Shown here: piece by piece, positions 51,666 to 63,370 of the stretch
Layout of the letters: every line of letters starts with the position of its first letter
Numbering within the stretch: position 1 is the first letter of the stretch
Source of the DNA: Coprococcus ammoniilyticus
GTDB lineage: Bacteria > Bacillota > Clostridia > Lachnospirales > Lachnospiraceae
Reading direction: 5' to 3'
Assembly (NCBI RefSeq): GCF_025567345.1
Contig: NZ_JAOQJS010000006.1
Location: 248,001-312,000 of the forward strand
Length of the DNA: 64,000 bases
The notes under the pieces: model-generated
The model's database searches: none
Seen by the model: the letters and a program-made list of their open reading frames with translations, nothing else
Told to the model about the DNA's origin: nothing
Made by a program: the position numbers and the translations under genes

Positions 51666-54600
51666 GTTTTAATAGATACATGGTGGAATGTGAATCATGA
51701 ACAGGTGCAAAGCGTCACTTTGCGAAGCTGTGTTTTAATAGATACATGGTGGAATGTGAATTATTTACAGAAAAGTAAATGTCACGGAGATTATATGTTT
51801 TAATAGATACATGGTGGAATGTGAATGATTTTGACATATTCCGTTATGCAAATTTTTTTGCGTTTTAATAGATACATGGTGGAATGTGAATAACTCAATT
51901 ACATTCATTTTTGACTTTACGCCCTCGTTTTAATAGATACATGGTGGAATGTGAATAAATATAATCTCCGTGACATTTACTTTTCTGTAAATAGTTTTAA
52001 TAGATACATGGTGGAATGTGAATGCAGATCTATTGCTATAAGTAAAAGTTATAGCAAGTTTTAATAGATACATGGTGGAATGTGAATAAACGTGCCACTA
52101 AATCGTCATGCAATTTTGAAAGGGTTTTAATAGATACATGGTGGAATGTGAATCAACTTACAATGATCTTAAAAATGTAACAACTGAAAGTTTTAATAGA
52201 TACATGGTGGAATGTGAATATAACATTTAAGGCGAAGTATACCGCAAAGGTAACAGTTTTAATAGATACATGGTGGAATGTGAATATACTCAGGTTATGA
52301 ACAAATTGCTATCAAAATTAGGTTTTAATAGATACATGGTGGAATGTGAATCAAACAAACTCGGCATTGGTGCTGATGCGTATAGCGTTTTAATAGATAC
52401 ATGGTGGAATGTGAATTCACTACGTTTAATCTCTGACGTAATGTGTTCTCAAGTTTTAATAGATACATGGTGGAATGTGAATTAGGCTATGGTCACACTG
52501 GAAGAGATGTAAAGAAGTTTTAATAGATACATGGTGGAATGTGAATTATGACCGCTTAGCGTGTAGAAAAGAAGCGTTTGGTTTTAATAGATACATGGTG
52601 GAATGTGAATCGCTGAACAGGGCGATGCATTAGAATACGATCTTTCCGTTTTAATAGATACATGGTGGAATGTGAATCAAAAAATAATCAGACAGAAACA
52701 AACGCAAGGGAATGTTTTAATAGATACATGGTGGAATGTGAATTTATCTCAAAGACAATGCATATACCGAGTATGCGTAGTTTTAATAGATACATGGTGG
52801 AATGTGAATGAATGAGAATAACCACACGCATCGGACACTATGATGTTTTAATAGATACATGGTGGAATGTGAATACGGTTCCAGACTGAATGTATTTGAT
52901 GATGTATTTGTTTTAATAGATACATGGTGGAATGTGAATAAGACACTGGATGATATTTATGTGTTGCTTCACTGGTTTTAATAGATACATGGTGGAATGT
53001 GAATGATAGCCCCGATCTCGTCCATCACAAAGATAGTTAGTTTTAATAGATACATGGTGGAATGTGAATGACGTTGGTCGTTGGTTCTTCTGTTGTTGGT
53101 TCTTGTTTTAATAGATACATGGTGGAATGTGAATACTCTTTACCGTTGATTGAGTGTTGTTATCTAGAATGTTTTAATAGATACATGGTGGAATGTGAAT
53201 GCTTTTATTTATGAAGATAACGGTATTTGATATCACTGTTTTAATAGATACATGGTGGAATGTGAATGAATTTATTGACACAATAAAGCGAACCTGTAAT
53301 CTGGTTTTAATAGATACATGGTGGAATGTGAATAAAACATTGGACGATATATATATCCTGCTCCATTGGGTTTTAATAGATACATGGTGGAATGTGAATT
53401 CGGATCATACGCCAACTTACGGACAATACGCCACGTGTTTTAATAGATACATGGTGGAATGTGAATACCGAAAGAATCAGCAGACAATCTATCATTTTTA
53501 CCGTTTTAATAGATACATGGTGGAATGTGAATCATAACTGATTTTGCAATCAGCCGGGTCTATTTTTTGTTTTAATAGATACATGGTGGAATGTGAATAT
53601 AGCTAAAGACGTAGAATCTGACTTGTACCTATCGTTTTAATAGATACATGGTGGAATGTGAATTATTCCCTTGTAACACTATAAGATGTACGAAGTGTGT
53701 TTTAATAGATACATGGTGGAATGTGAATGTGTTGAGCAAGGTTTCGATAGTAACACGATCATACGTTTTAATAGATACATGGTGGAATGTGAATTATTTT
53801 TTTGAGATAAACGGGATTGGAGGTCATGCGTTTTAATAGATACATGGCGGAATGTGAATTATAGATTCACACTCCTTTTACTAAAACGCATTAAAGTTTT
53901 AATAGATACATGGTGGAATGTGAATAATAGCCCCGATCTCATCCATCACGAAGATAGTTACAGTTTTAATAGATACATGGTGGAATGTGAATCCGATTAG
54001 ATTAGTAACGCACTGTGCCGAGGCATTTAGTTTTAATAGATACATGGTGGAATGTGAATCCTATACGCGGTAAGTATAATTGAAATGAAACGTAGTTTTA
54101 ATAGATACATGGTGGAATGTGAATACAAATCGCAAAAATTCTGGAAAGAAAATGGTTTTGTTTTAATAGATACATGGTGGAATGTGAATACATGACTACA
54201 ACAGTAGATAGCCTATCTCTTTTTGTTTTAATAGATACATGGTGGAATGTGAATAAAGAATTAAGGCTGTATAGACAGAACGGCATTGATCGTTTTAATA
54301 GATACATGGTGGAATGTGAATACCGACAAAGAAGGTAAGACAAGTAAGGGATTCAAGTTTTAATAGATACATGGTGGAATGTGAATACTATATAGCCGGT
54401 ATGATCGTATCAACCGGTTCATAGTTTTAATAGATACATGGTGGAATGTGAATTTTGAAGCTGGTGGTCGTAAGGTCGAGGCTCCTGGGTTTTAATAGAT
54501 ACATGGTGGAATGTGAATCGTTTTCTTAACGCACACAAGGTTAGCTGTGATCTGGTTTTAATAGATACATGGTGGAATGTGAATCAGTATGTTGGGAATG

Positions 54601-57600
54601 TTAGAAGTAGTAAACGACAGTTTTAATAGATACATGGTGGAATGTGAATCAGTGTACTGGTCACGTGTCCTAGTTACAATAACGTGTTTTAATAGATACA
54701 TGGTGGAATGTGAATTTGTAGGTAATCCTTATTTGGCTGTTTTCTTAGCAGTTTTAATAGATACATGGTGGAATGTGAATACGATTGCCGTTACAAGAAA
54801 AAGGTCAAACGGTGTAGTTTTAATAGATACATGGTGGAATGTGAATTTTTCTCTTTCATGTTCTTTCTCCCTCTTTCTCTCGTTTTAATAGATACATGGT
54901 GGAATGTGAATTGAAAACGGATGTGAATTTTTCTTCGTCCGTTTCAACCTTAATCGTCTGTATCGTTTTAATAGATACATGGTGGAATGTGAATCCCATA
55001 CTGCCACTATCGCCTTAATGATCTTCGGTGTTTTAATAGATACATGGTGGAATGTGAATGCGCGGAAACGATACTTGTAAGCGTTGCACATGCAGTTTTA
55101 ATAGATACATGGTGGAATGTGAATTCAAATCCTGCTACAGTTGAGGTTGAGATTGTAGCAGTTTTAATAGATACATGGTGGAATGTGAATAAAATAAGTT
55201 AAACGGTATATACGGAATGAGTGCAAGTTTTAATAGATACATGGTGGAATGTGAATTATGACCGCCTAGCGTGTAGAAAAGAAGCGTTTGAAGTTTTAAT
55301 AGATACATGGTGGAATGTGAATATACAAAAAAGCAGTCATACACCGATAAGCATACCCTGTTTTAATAGATACATGGTGGAATGTGAATTGATTCGCGTA
55401 TGAAAAGTTTGGTAAATCGGGAACCCGTTTTAATAGATACATGGTGGAATGTGAATGTTAGTTCGCTCAAAAAACCCCTCGGAAGTGGTAGCCGTTTTAA
55501 TAGATACATGGTGGAATGTGAATATGAGAGCTATATACTTACCGACTGACCAACGTATCGTTTTAATAGATACATGGTGGAATGTGAATATGGTTTGAAA
55601 TTCTCTATAATTGACATAGAATCCTGTTTTAATAGATACATGGTGGAATGTGAATGATATTCCCATCTCGACCTGAACGGTGTGAATAGCGTTTTAATAG
55701 ATACATGGTGGAATGTGAATTGAAGTAAATTCTGACGGTGTGATTGTGATAACATGTTTTAATAGATACATGGTGGAATGTGAATGATACAACATACTGT
55801 TTCGCTGAATCCTTTTGAGTGTTTTAATAGATACATGGTGGAATGTGAATACGGAATCTATATGTAAATGGTTTGGTATACAACCGTTTTAATAGATACA
55901 TGGTGGAATGTGAATGTATGTACATTACTTTTTTATCATCGTACTGGTCCGTTTTAATAGATACATGGTGGAATGTGAATTTTATCTAACGGATTTCCTG
56001 TTCCCCTTGCGTATACAGTTTTAATAGATACATGGTGGAATGTGAATTAAATTCCGGAACGGATACTACAACAAAATCTTATAGTTTTAATAGATACATG
56101 GTGGAATGTGAATCCGATTAGATTAGTTACGCACTGTGCCGCGGCATTTGTTTTAATAGATACATGGTGGAATGTGAATAATTGACGTGGTGACAGGCTT
56201 CGGAACTTGTTATGGTTTTAATAGATACATGGTGGAATGTGAATACAAACAAACTCGGTGCAGGAGTAGATGCCGTAGAAGTTTTAATAGATACATGGTG
56301 GAATGTGAATTCAATTTTAGCGGAAAGATGGCGCAAATGTCAACCGTTTTAATAGATACATGGTGGAATGTGAATGTTGCATATACTGCTAGTCGGCACA
56401 CTATCCTTAAGTTTTAATAGATACATGGTGGAATGTGAATGAATGGCTTGCATCTTACAATGAACACTCAGCTAGTTTTAATAGATACATGGTGGAATGT
56501 GAATCTACAAAAGAGTTCGTCAGAGTTGCCGATATACCGTTTTAATAGATACATGGTGGAATGTGAATACGGCATCGGTCGTGACGTAGTTGTTTATCAG
56601 CTAGTTTTAATAGATACATGGTGGAATGTGAATACTCAATTACATTCATTTTTGACTTTACACCCTCAAGTTTTAATAGATACATGGTGGAATGTGAATC
56701 GGTGCATCTGCTCACAGAAGCTAAAGCGGCAGGCGTTTTAATAGATACATGGTGGAATGTGAATAAATTAATGTTGGCTGATGTATTTCCCGATGCGTAG
56801 TTTTAATAGATACATGGTGGAATGTGAATCCGATTAGATTAGTAACGCACTGAGCCGCAGCATTTGTTTTAATAGATACATGGTGGAATGTGAATTTGAA
56901 ACGAGGATATATAAGTCAGCAGGAATTAGAGGTTTTAATAGATACATGGTGGAATGTGAATATGTATAAAAGCTGTCATCGTGTAAATATAAGTTAGTTT
57001 TAATAGATACATGGTGGAATGTGAATAAAATATTCAGAGCGGAGCTGTTACCGACAGTTTAGGTTTTAATAGATACATGGTGGAATGTGAATTTTATCTA
57101 TGCAACTATTCGCAAAACTGATATTTTGGTTTTAATAGATACATGGTGGAATGTGAATAGGATGATTTATATATCGCGGTTCGGTCAAGGGATAGGTTTT
57201 AATAGATACATGGTGGAATGTGAATTTCACAGCGCGTTAGGAATGTTAGAGCCAGTAAACAGTTTTAATAGATACATGGTGGAATGTGAATAATAAAATG
57301 TTAGAATACTGTTACGCAAGTGGAAAAAGTTTTAATAGATACATGGTGGAATGTGAATAAATAATCACCATGAGCGAACGCGCCCAGTTCGATGTTTTAA
57401 TAGATACATGGTGGAATGTGAATACCGCTACCACTAAAGATAATCTAACGTGATTATCGTTTTAATAGATACATGGTGGAATGTGAATGTATATACTTCT
57501 GATGAACTTGTGTATACCGGGGAGTTTTAATAGATACATGGTGGAATGTGAATAGAGCAAACGCCGCAGTTTGTGTAACTAGATTACAAGTTTTAATAGA

Positions 57601-60178
57601 TACATGGTGGAATGTGAATTTTGAATAACGCAATGACAGATTCTTTATGCTTGATGTTTTAATAGATACATGGTGGAATGTGAATGATGATATTTTTAAT
57701 ATATTCTGCATCATTTTTTCGTTTTAATAGATACATGGTGGAATGTGAATTTTTACATACATAAATACAGTAACGCACAAACGAGTTTTAATAGATACAT
57801 GGTGGAATGTGAATGAAGACATAGAGATAGAGGAGGAAGATATTTGTAATTAGTTTTAATAGATACATGGTGGAATGTGAATTCATCATCAAAATCTTTG
57901 TCACAAATTTCAAATATGTTTTAATAGATACATGGTGGAATGTGAATTTGTGACCCATGCTGTAAGTTCCATCCGGCTGTACATAGTTTTAATAGATACA
58001 TGGTGGAATGTGAATGCAGGAGGTCTTTGACTATTATACAAAGGTCTTAGGGTTTTAATAGATACATGGTGGAATGTGAATAATGGCTTGTGTCTTACAA
58101 TGAACATTCAGCTAGTAGTTTTAATAGATACATGGTGGAATGTGAATGGGGTTAAAGTTAGATTTTACTTTTAAGGTAAAGAAGTTTTAATAGATACATG
58201 GTGGAATGTGAATGAAAATCGTTTAAATATGTAAAATCATATGATAGAGTTTTAATAGATACATGGTGGAATGTGAATGAATTTTTGTGACTTGTTTGGG
58301 TTGAGAATCTTTGAGTTTTAATAGATACATGGTGGAATGTGAATGAATTTCATCACACGCTTGTAAACTATATCCTCGATGTTTTAATAGATACATGGTG
58401 GAATGTGAATGTTTCTGCCTTAAAAAAATCATTAGGAAATGGTACTGTTTTAATAGATACATGGTGGAATGTGAATCGCATATAGTATTTTGATATGAAT
58501 TCATCAAATATGGTTTTAATAGATACATGGTGGAATGTGAATGTCAAGTTCGGTGTAACAAAATGCAAACAAACCATGTTTTAATAGATACATGGTGGAA
58601 TGTGAATGAATTATGGGCGGTGTTGCATCGGCACTGATTGTAGTTTTAATAGATACATGGTGGAATGTGAATAAACCTAGTTTTTTATTTTGCGCGATAA
58701 TTCTATCGTTTTAATAGATACATGGTGGAATGTGAATAGGCATTGACCTAGCTAACTTAAATGCACAAATATCGTTTTAATAGATACATGGTGGAATGTG
58801 AATGCATATGTCGTAGCATTGTTACCGATTGTCCACGAGTTTTAATAGATACATGGTGGAATGTGAATGTTATTGATATTAACTACATCAATGAGTATGC
58901 CTGTGTTTTAATAGATACATGGTGGAATGTGAATGTTGAAGTGAGCGGAATGGTGGCGAGCGTATCATTGTTTTAATAGATACATGGTGGAATGTGAATC
59001 TGCGTCAAAGTTTAATGTCCGGGCAAACACTTTCGTTTTAATAGATACATGGTGGAATGTGAATGAAGAATAGTTCTTATCGTGTGTTGAAACAACAACC
59101 GTTTTAATAGATACATGGTGGAATGTGAATCAACAACATCATATGCAGGAGATGCTGACACAACCGTTTTAATAGATACATGGTGGAATGTGAATCATAA
59201 ATCTGTGTAAAGCATCACTTTGTGAAGCTGGTTTTAATAGATACATGGTGGAATGTGAATTAATTTAGGTGTAAAGAATCGAAAAGGAGGAGTAAGTTTT
59301 AATAGATACATGGTGGAATGTGAATGTGTTGCAAAATTTAATACTCCAACACCGATTAATGTTTTAATAGATACATGGTGGAATGTGAATTTGTATTTCT
59401 TGTAAATATCATGCACTTGCTTACTCGTTTTAATAGATACATGGTGGAATGTGAATGTTGCAATAGCGATTCTGGTTATCAAATATTTATCGTTTTAATA
59501 GATACATGGTGGAATGTGAATCTTTTTCTTATAGAATTTTATTTAACCCATGCGCAGTTTTAATAGATACATGGTGGAATGTGAATAAGTAAGGACATCT
59601 ATTATACTCTTTGTGCTTGAAGTTTTAATAGATACATGGTGGAATGTGAATGAAGAATTTACAAATTATCTTAAAGAAGCCGGTTTTAGTTTTAATAGAT
59701 ACATGGTGGAATGTGAATCATTTAAGTCCTGGCAGATGATGTGTCTGGCAGTTGTTTTAATAGATACATGGTGGAATGTGAATTAGGCTGACTACCGATT
59801 ACTTGTCTCCATCCAACCAGTTTTAATAGATACATGGTGGAATGTGAATTCATTCCGGTAACAGCCGTAGCACCCGCGTTATATAGTTTTAATAGATACA
59901 TGGTGGAATGTGAATACTCCTGCTGTGTTACATTATGCAGCTTCCTTATCGTTTTAATAGATACATGGTGGAATGTGAATTTATAGAGGACGAAATAGAC
60001 CGGAGCCGGGATCTTTGTTTTAATAGATACGTAGTGGAATGTGAATTGGCGCAAGGATTGGTCGGCTGTATCGGATATGCCGGGTTTTAATAGACACATG
60101 GTGGAATGTGAATTATGGACATTTTACATAGTATTGAGCTTGAGTTACGTTTTAATAGATACATAGTGGAATGATAAC
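51666..60178 (+). CRISPR. CRISPR array, 130 repeats and 129 spacers
   Basis: The 30-bp repeat starts GTTTTAATAGATACATGG and ends TGGAATGTGAAT. By reading each start I count 130 repeats, mostly 65-67 bases apart (spacers 34-38). Variants: repeat 34 (53830) has GGCGG; repeat 128 (60017) has TACGTAGTGG; repeat 129 (60084) has TAGACAC; the last (60149) has lost its GTGAAT end. This marks the right side as the old end. The spacer after repeat 50 is 53 bases. Short reading frames across the array simply read the repeat and are not genes. Confidence 0.99.
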
Positions 60179-60215
60179 AAAGAAAATATAATTAAAATAA
60201 AAGGGGGAAAATAAA

Positions 60216-60929
60216 ATGAAACAAGGAGAACAGGAAGCGAAGGAGATTTTACAATTAAAAGGCTATATATTTGACAATCAATATTATGATGATAATTCAA
60301 GTAAGAGTATGCCTGATCTAAAATTTCAAGGAGGGAATTATTTAGAAGTAACACATACGCAACATAATAATAAAATAGCAAAATCTCCAACACAATTTGA
60401 TAGATTATCTATTAGAGAGAAAACGGAGAAATTACAGGAAATAAGTGAAGCACAAATGCGTTTTATTGCATTGGATTATGAAAGAAATATTAATGGTTCA
60501 TTTACAGAAGAAGGAAAATGTCAATTCGATAAAGATAAACGACTTCTTGCGAAAAGTTTTAATTACAAAGATGGGCAGCCCTCAGAATTTAAATCGGATA
60601 TACCAGTGATAGAAGCTGATATAGATAATATTATTGCGGGAATAAGGAAAAAGGAGAAATTACATCCTAAAGGTGATACGGACTTGTTTATATTTGTTTT
60701 AGATGATGAATTTGATTGTATGGAACATCTGTTAAAAACAAAAGAAAGAAACGGTGTTACGGATTATTTTCTTAGGGTTATAGAGAAATCACCATTTGAA
60801 AAGGTGTTTATATGTGAATGGGATTTTGAGAATCAGTGCTATATAAAGCAGAACCCCAGATTGGTTTGCTATACAACCATAAAAGAACAAGAAGTGAGCT
60901 ATATAGATATATGCAGTTATAAATTATAA
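60216..60929 (+). CDS. Unrecognised protein just after the array, weak nuclease-like motif
   Basis: A 237-residue soluble, Lys/Asp/Glu-rich protein. I do not recognise it. The segment MPDLKFQGGNYLEVTHTQHN has the spacing of a PD-(D/E)XK site, but the last residue is Thr rather than Lys, so this is tentative. AAAGGGGGAAAA precedes ATG 60216. It starts 37 bases after the degenerate last repeat and may receive transcription from the array. The gene is AT-rich like the cas genes, suggesting it arrived with or beside them. Confidence 0.75.
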   Translation: MKQGEQEAKEILQLKGYIFDNQYYDDNSSKSMPDLKFQGGNYLEVTHTQHNNKIAKSPTQFDRLSIREKTEKLQEISEAQMRFIALDYERNINGSFTEEGKCQFDKDKRLLAKSFNYKDGQPSEFKSDIPVIEADIDNIIAGIRKKEKLHPKGDTDLFIFVLDDEFDCMEHLLKTKERNGVTDYFLRVIEKSPFEKVFICEWDFENQCYIKQNPRLVCYTTIKEQEVSYIDICSYKL

Positions 60930-60956
60930 GAGAATTTGATAAGGTCATATAGATAC

Positions 60957-61090
60957 AAATGTAACACTGAGACCGAAAAGTGGCACATGTACATATCCTT
61001 CCCCCACCACAGCCTTACTTACCACATCCCCTATATGCGCTTCAGCTCCTGTGGCGGGGGAGAACTTTGTTCTGGTTCCTTTTTGTTACA
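60957..61090. repeat. Imperfect palindrome J at the 3' end of the PIN/NYN gene
   Basis: ATGTAACA (60959) pairs with TGTTACAT near 61085. CTTCCCCCACCACAG (60998) pairs with CTGTGGCGGGGGAG (about 61050). It lies between two convergent genes and can act as a bidirectional terminator. A frame of 102 codons overlaps it but has no ribosome site and runs into the opposite gene. Confidence 0.65.
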
Positions 61091-61092
61091 TG

Positions 61093-62043
61093 CTAGAATG
61101 TCTTCTGCAGAAATTCTGCATGCGATTTATAGTAGCGATAGTATTCGGTACCCTTTTCCTGACCATACTTGGTTACGAAGAGGTTGTGAATTTCCCGAAG
61201 GTTTGCTTTATGCGGGTATAGTTTTTTATAGAAATCATCAATGAGAGCAATACCGGCATTAGAGTAAACAATCGATAAGAATTTACGGTATTTTGTTTTC
61301 TTTTGCCAGTTGACCTTTGGTATCTCGTAGGATGAACTCTTTACTATACCATAGATATAACTTCCTTTTTCCTGACCGTAGATTGATATAAGTATGTTGT
61401 GGATGGCGGATAGATTACTTTTCCCGACACAGGAAAGTAATGTATCGACCTGTTCCTTATCATACAGCGGCGTAGATACAGCTTCTGGAATAGCAGCCTG
61501 TTTATCAATCTTAGCAGAAACAGCAATTTTGACAGGATTCGCAGCGGGAGTGGCTTCTACGATCACGTCCGGCTTTGGATTTTCTGCCTTTATTACTGAA
61601 TCATCAATACTTTCCGGTACTGCAGTAAAAGCTGGAATTGCAGGAAGCATTGGCTTTTGTACAGATAGTTCATTTGCCAGTGTGTGGAAAATGGAGGGAG
61701 CCTTGCGGCATACATGGTATCCGCGTTCCGTCCAGAAATGTACCACGCTGTCAAAACCTTTATCTTTTGAAACAATGATGAGGTTGTCGTCCGGATTTTT
61801 AACTGTATACGAACCAAGGTAGGTTACAAGTTGAAAATCTAAGGCATTATCAGTTCCGTTTTCACAGAGGATGAACTCAGGTTCAAAAGGGGACTGTTTC
61901 AATGCGACAACATTTGCATAGGACATGTTAGGAGATTTATCGGTGTAGAATACAAGGATACAGTCATCGTCATTCAGATAATCAAATAGTTGTATCCAGG
62001 AATCACCGACGTTCTCACTATCTACAAAAAATATATTTCTCAT
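61093..62043 (-). CDS. PIN/NYN-like domain protein with duplicated C-terminal motif
   Basis: A 316-residue protein. Residues 1-120 have the acidic pattern of PIN/NYN nucleases: MRNIFFVDSENVGDSW, YTDKSPNMS, NALDFQLVTYLG, then VSKDKGFDSVVHFW. A low-complexity Ala/Pro/Val linker follows. The C-terminus has two copies of a motif, IHNILISIYGQEKGSYIY (about 213) and IHNLFVTKYGQEKGTEYY (about 284). ATG 62043 follows GAGGTGATC; upstream codons are unsupported. It probably cleaves RNA. Its place beside the CRISPR locus hints at defence, but that is inference. Confidence 0.82.
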   Translation of the reverse strand: MRNIFFVDSENVGDSWIQLFDYLNDDDCILVFYTDKSPNMSYANVVALKQSPFEPEFILCENGTDNALDFQLVTYLGSYTVKNPDDNLIIVSKDKGFDSVVHFWTERGYHVCRKAPSIFHTLANELSVQKPMLPAIPAFTAVPESIDDSVIKAENPKPDVIVEATPAANPVKIAVSAKIDKQAAIPEAVSTPLYDKEQVDTLLSCVGKSNLSAIHNILISIYGQEKGSYIYGIVKSSSYEIPKVNWQKKTKYRKFLSIVYSNAGIALIDDFYKKLYPHKANLREIHNLFVTKYGQEKGTEYYRYYKSHAEFLQKTF

Positions 62044-62227
62044 GATCACCTCGTTTAACCAGAACAAAATAAGTATAGCATATAATTTTATCGAACTGAA
62101 CAAGAAAATGTCGGCAAAAAAACAACACCTCCACCCCATAGTAGTTTCATATGCAATACATTTCAGAAATTCTGTCTTGTATCATATAACCACCATGGAG
62201 CAGAGGTACTTTATATTATGCGGTTAT

Positions 62228-63319
62228 TTAATGAATCGCTTCTGAATTCATAACAGTCTTAGCTGTACCGGCATAAGGGTAAGCCCAGAGAAAACTGCTT
62301 ATTTTACTATAAGTAACATCCATATTCAGTTCATAGGACTGTACATTTTTGAGATTCTTAATCTTTACATCTTGTGTAGCACGAACCTTGAGCCGGAGTG
62401 TTTCATTTGCCTTAAGAGTCAGGCTCTGGTTGCTTTTGTATTTCTTCCATGGGCCATCACCTTTGCGATAGGAAATGATATCAACACCTGTTTCAATGGT
62501 CGAACCATCGTCCAGTTCAATCGTCAGTACAGCATTGTCATATAATTTCAATGTGTCATTATAGGCTTTGCTGGTAATCTTATATACTGTTTCGTTATCA
62601 GCACATTTTACACTGTTGTCAAATTTGAACGTATATTTACCGCTTCGGTTTGTTGCAGATATCTGTTCGTAGTCTGTAAATGCACTGTAATATTTCTTCT
62701 TGCCGACTTTAAGATAAGTTCTGACCTTATAGCGGTATGTCTTGCCTGCTGTTACTGTCTTGTCTTTGTAGTTCAGACTGTCTACACTTTTCTTGACTGT
62801 GGCAATCTTCTTGTAGCCCACGATACCCATTTCTTTCCGGTAGATTTCATATCCGGTGGGAAGTACGCCGCCTGAACTGTATAATTTCAGCGTGATCGAC
62901 TTTGTACTTCTTGGGGCTTCTGCAAACTGGTATTCGTCAAATGAACATGTCAGTCCGGTATAGGCAGATTCCGGAACTCCGGTTTTAATTACACATTTTT
63001 TATTCTTATAGCCACGAACCATGTAGCTGTAAGTTTTCTCTGTTTTTAATTTCTTGTCGGTGTAACTTTTCTTATTGCCGGAGATGGTTGCTACCACCTT
63101 ATATTTGCCGACATTTCCGTTTTTGTTTTCTGTGGCACGATAGATTTTATACTGAGTAACTCCTTTTTGTGCTTTCCATGTTATTTTTACCGAGGTCATC
63201 GATGTAGCGGTTGCCTTTATTTCAAGATAGCCACTGGCTTTTGCTGCCGGCATGCTTGTAAACATGAGCTCCCCGATCATAATAAACATGAGTATGAGAC
63301 TGATAATCTTTTTGTTCAT
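62228..63319 (-). CDS. Secreted protein with fibronectin type III domains
   Basis: A 363-residue exported protein. It has a signal peptide (MNKKIISLILMFIMIGELMF ... AKASG), then two Fn3-like domains: about 30-120 (SVKITWKAQKGVTQYKIYR, KTYSYMVRGYKNKK) and 130-225 (GYEIYRKEMGIVGYKKIATV, KTYRYKVRTYLK). A beta-rich C-terminal region of unknown type follows. No LPxTG or binding repeat is present. ATG 63319 lies nine bases after AAAGGAG; the upstream TTG is not needed. Fn3 modules are common in extracellular proteins of gut Firmicutes; the ligand is unknown. Confidence 0.88.
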   Translation of the reverse strand: MNKKIISLILMFIMIGELMFTSMPAAKASGYLEIKATATSMTSVKITWKAQKGVTQYKIYRATENKNGNVGKYKVVATISGNKKSYTDKKLKTEKTYSYMVRGYKNKKCVIKTGVPESAYTGLTCSFDEYQFAEAPRSTKSITLKLYSSGGVLPTGYEIYRKEMGIVGYKKIATVKKSVDSLNYKDKTVTAGKTYRYKVRTYLKVGKKKYYSAFTDYEQISATNRSGKYTFKFDNSVKCADNETVYKITSKAYNDTLKLYDNAVLTIELDDGSTIETGVDIISYRKGDGPWKKYKSNQSLTLKANETLRLKVRATQDVKIKNLKNVQSYELNMDVTYSKISSFLWAYPYAGTAKTVMNSEAIH

Positions 63320-63370
63320 AACCTTCAACTCCTTTCTTCGTCCGATATATACAGTTTATATTAGATGTAT

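Noticed and set aside
52270..59563. Many short open frames across 52-60 kb with repeated IDTWWNVN, RYMVECE or FTFHHVSIKT peptides
   Set aside because: They are translations of the CRISPR repeat in different frames on both strands, with no ribosome sites.
60936..61244. A 102-codon plus-strand frame after the gene at 60216
   Set aside because: It crosses palindrome J and runs antisense into the PIN/NYN gene, and has no ribosome site and no recognisable domain.
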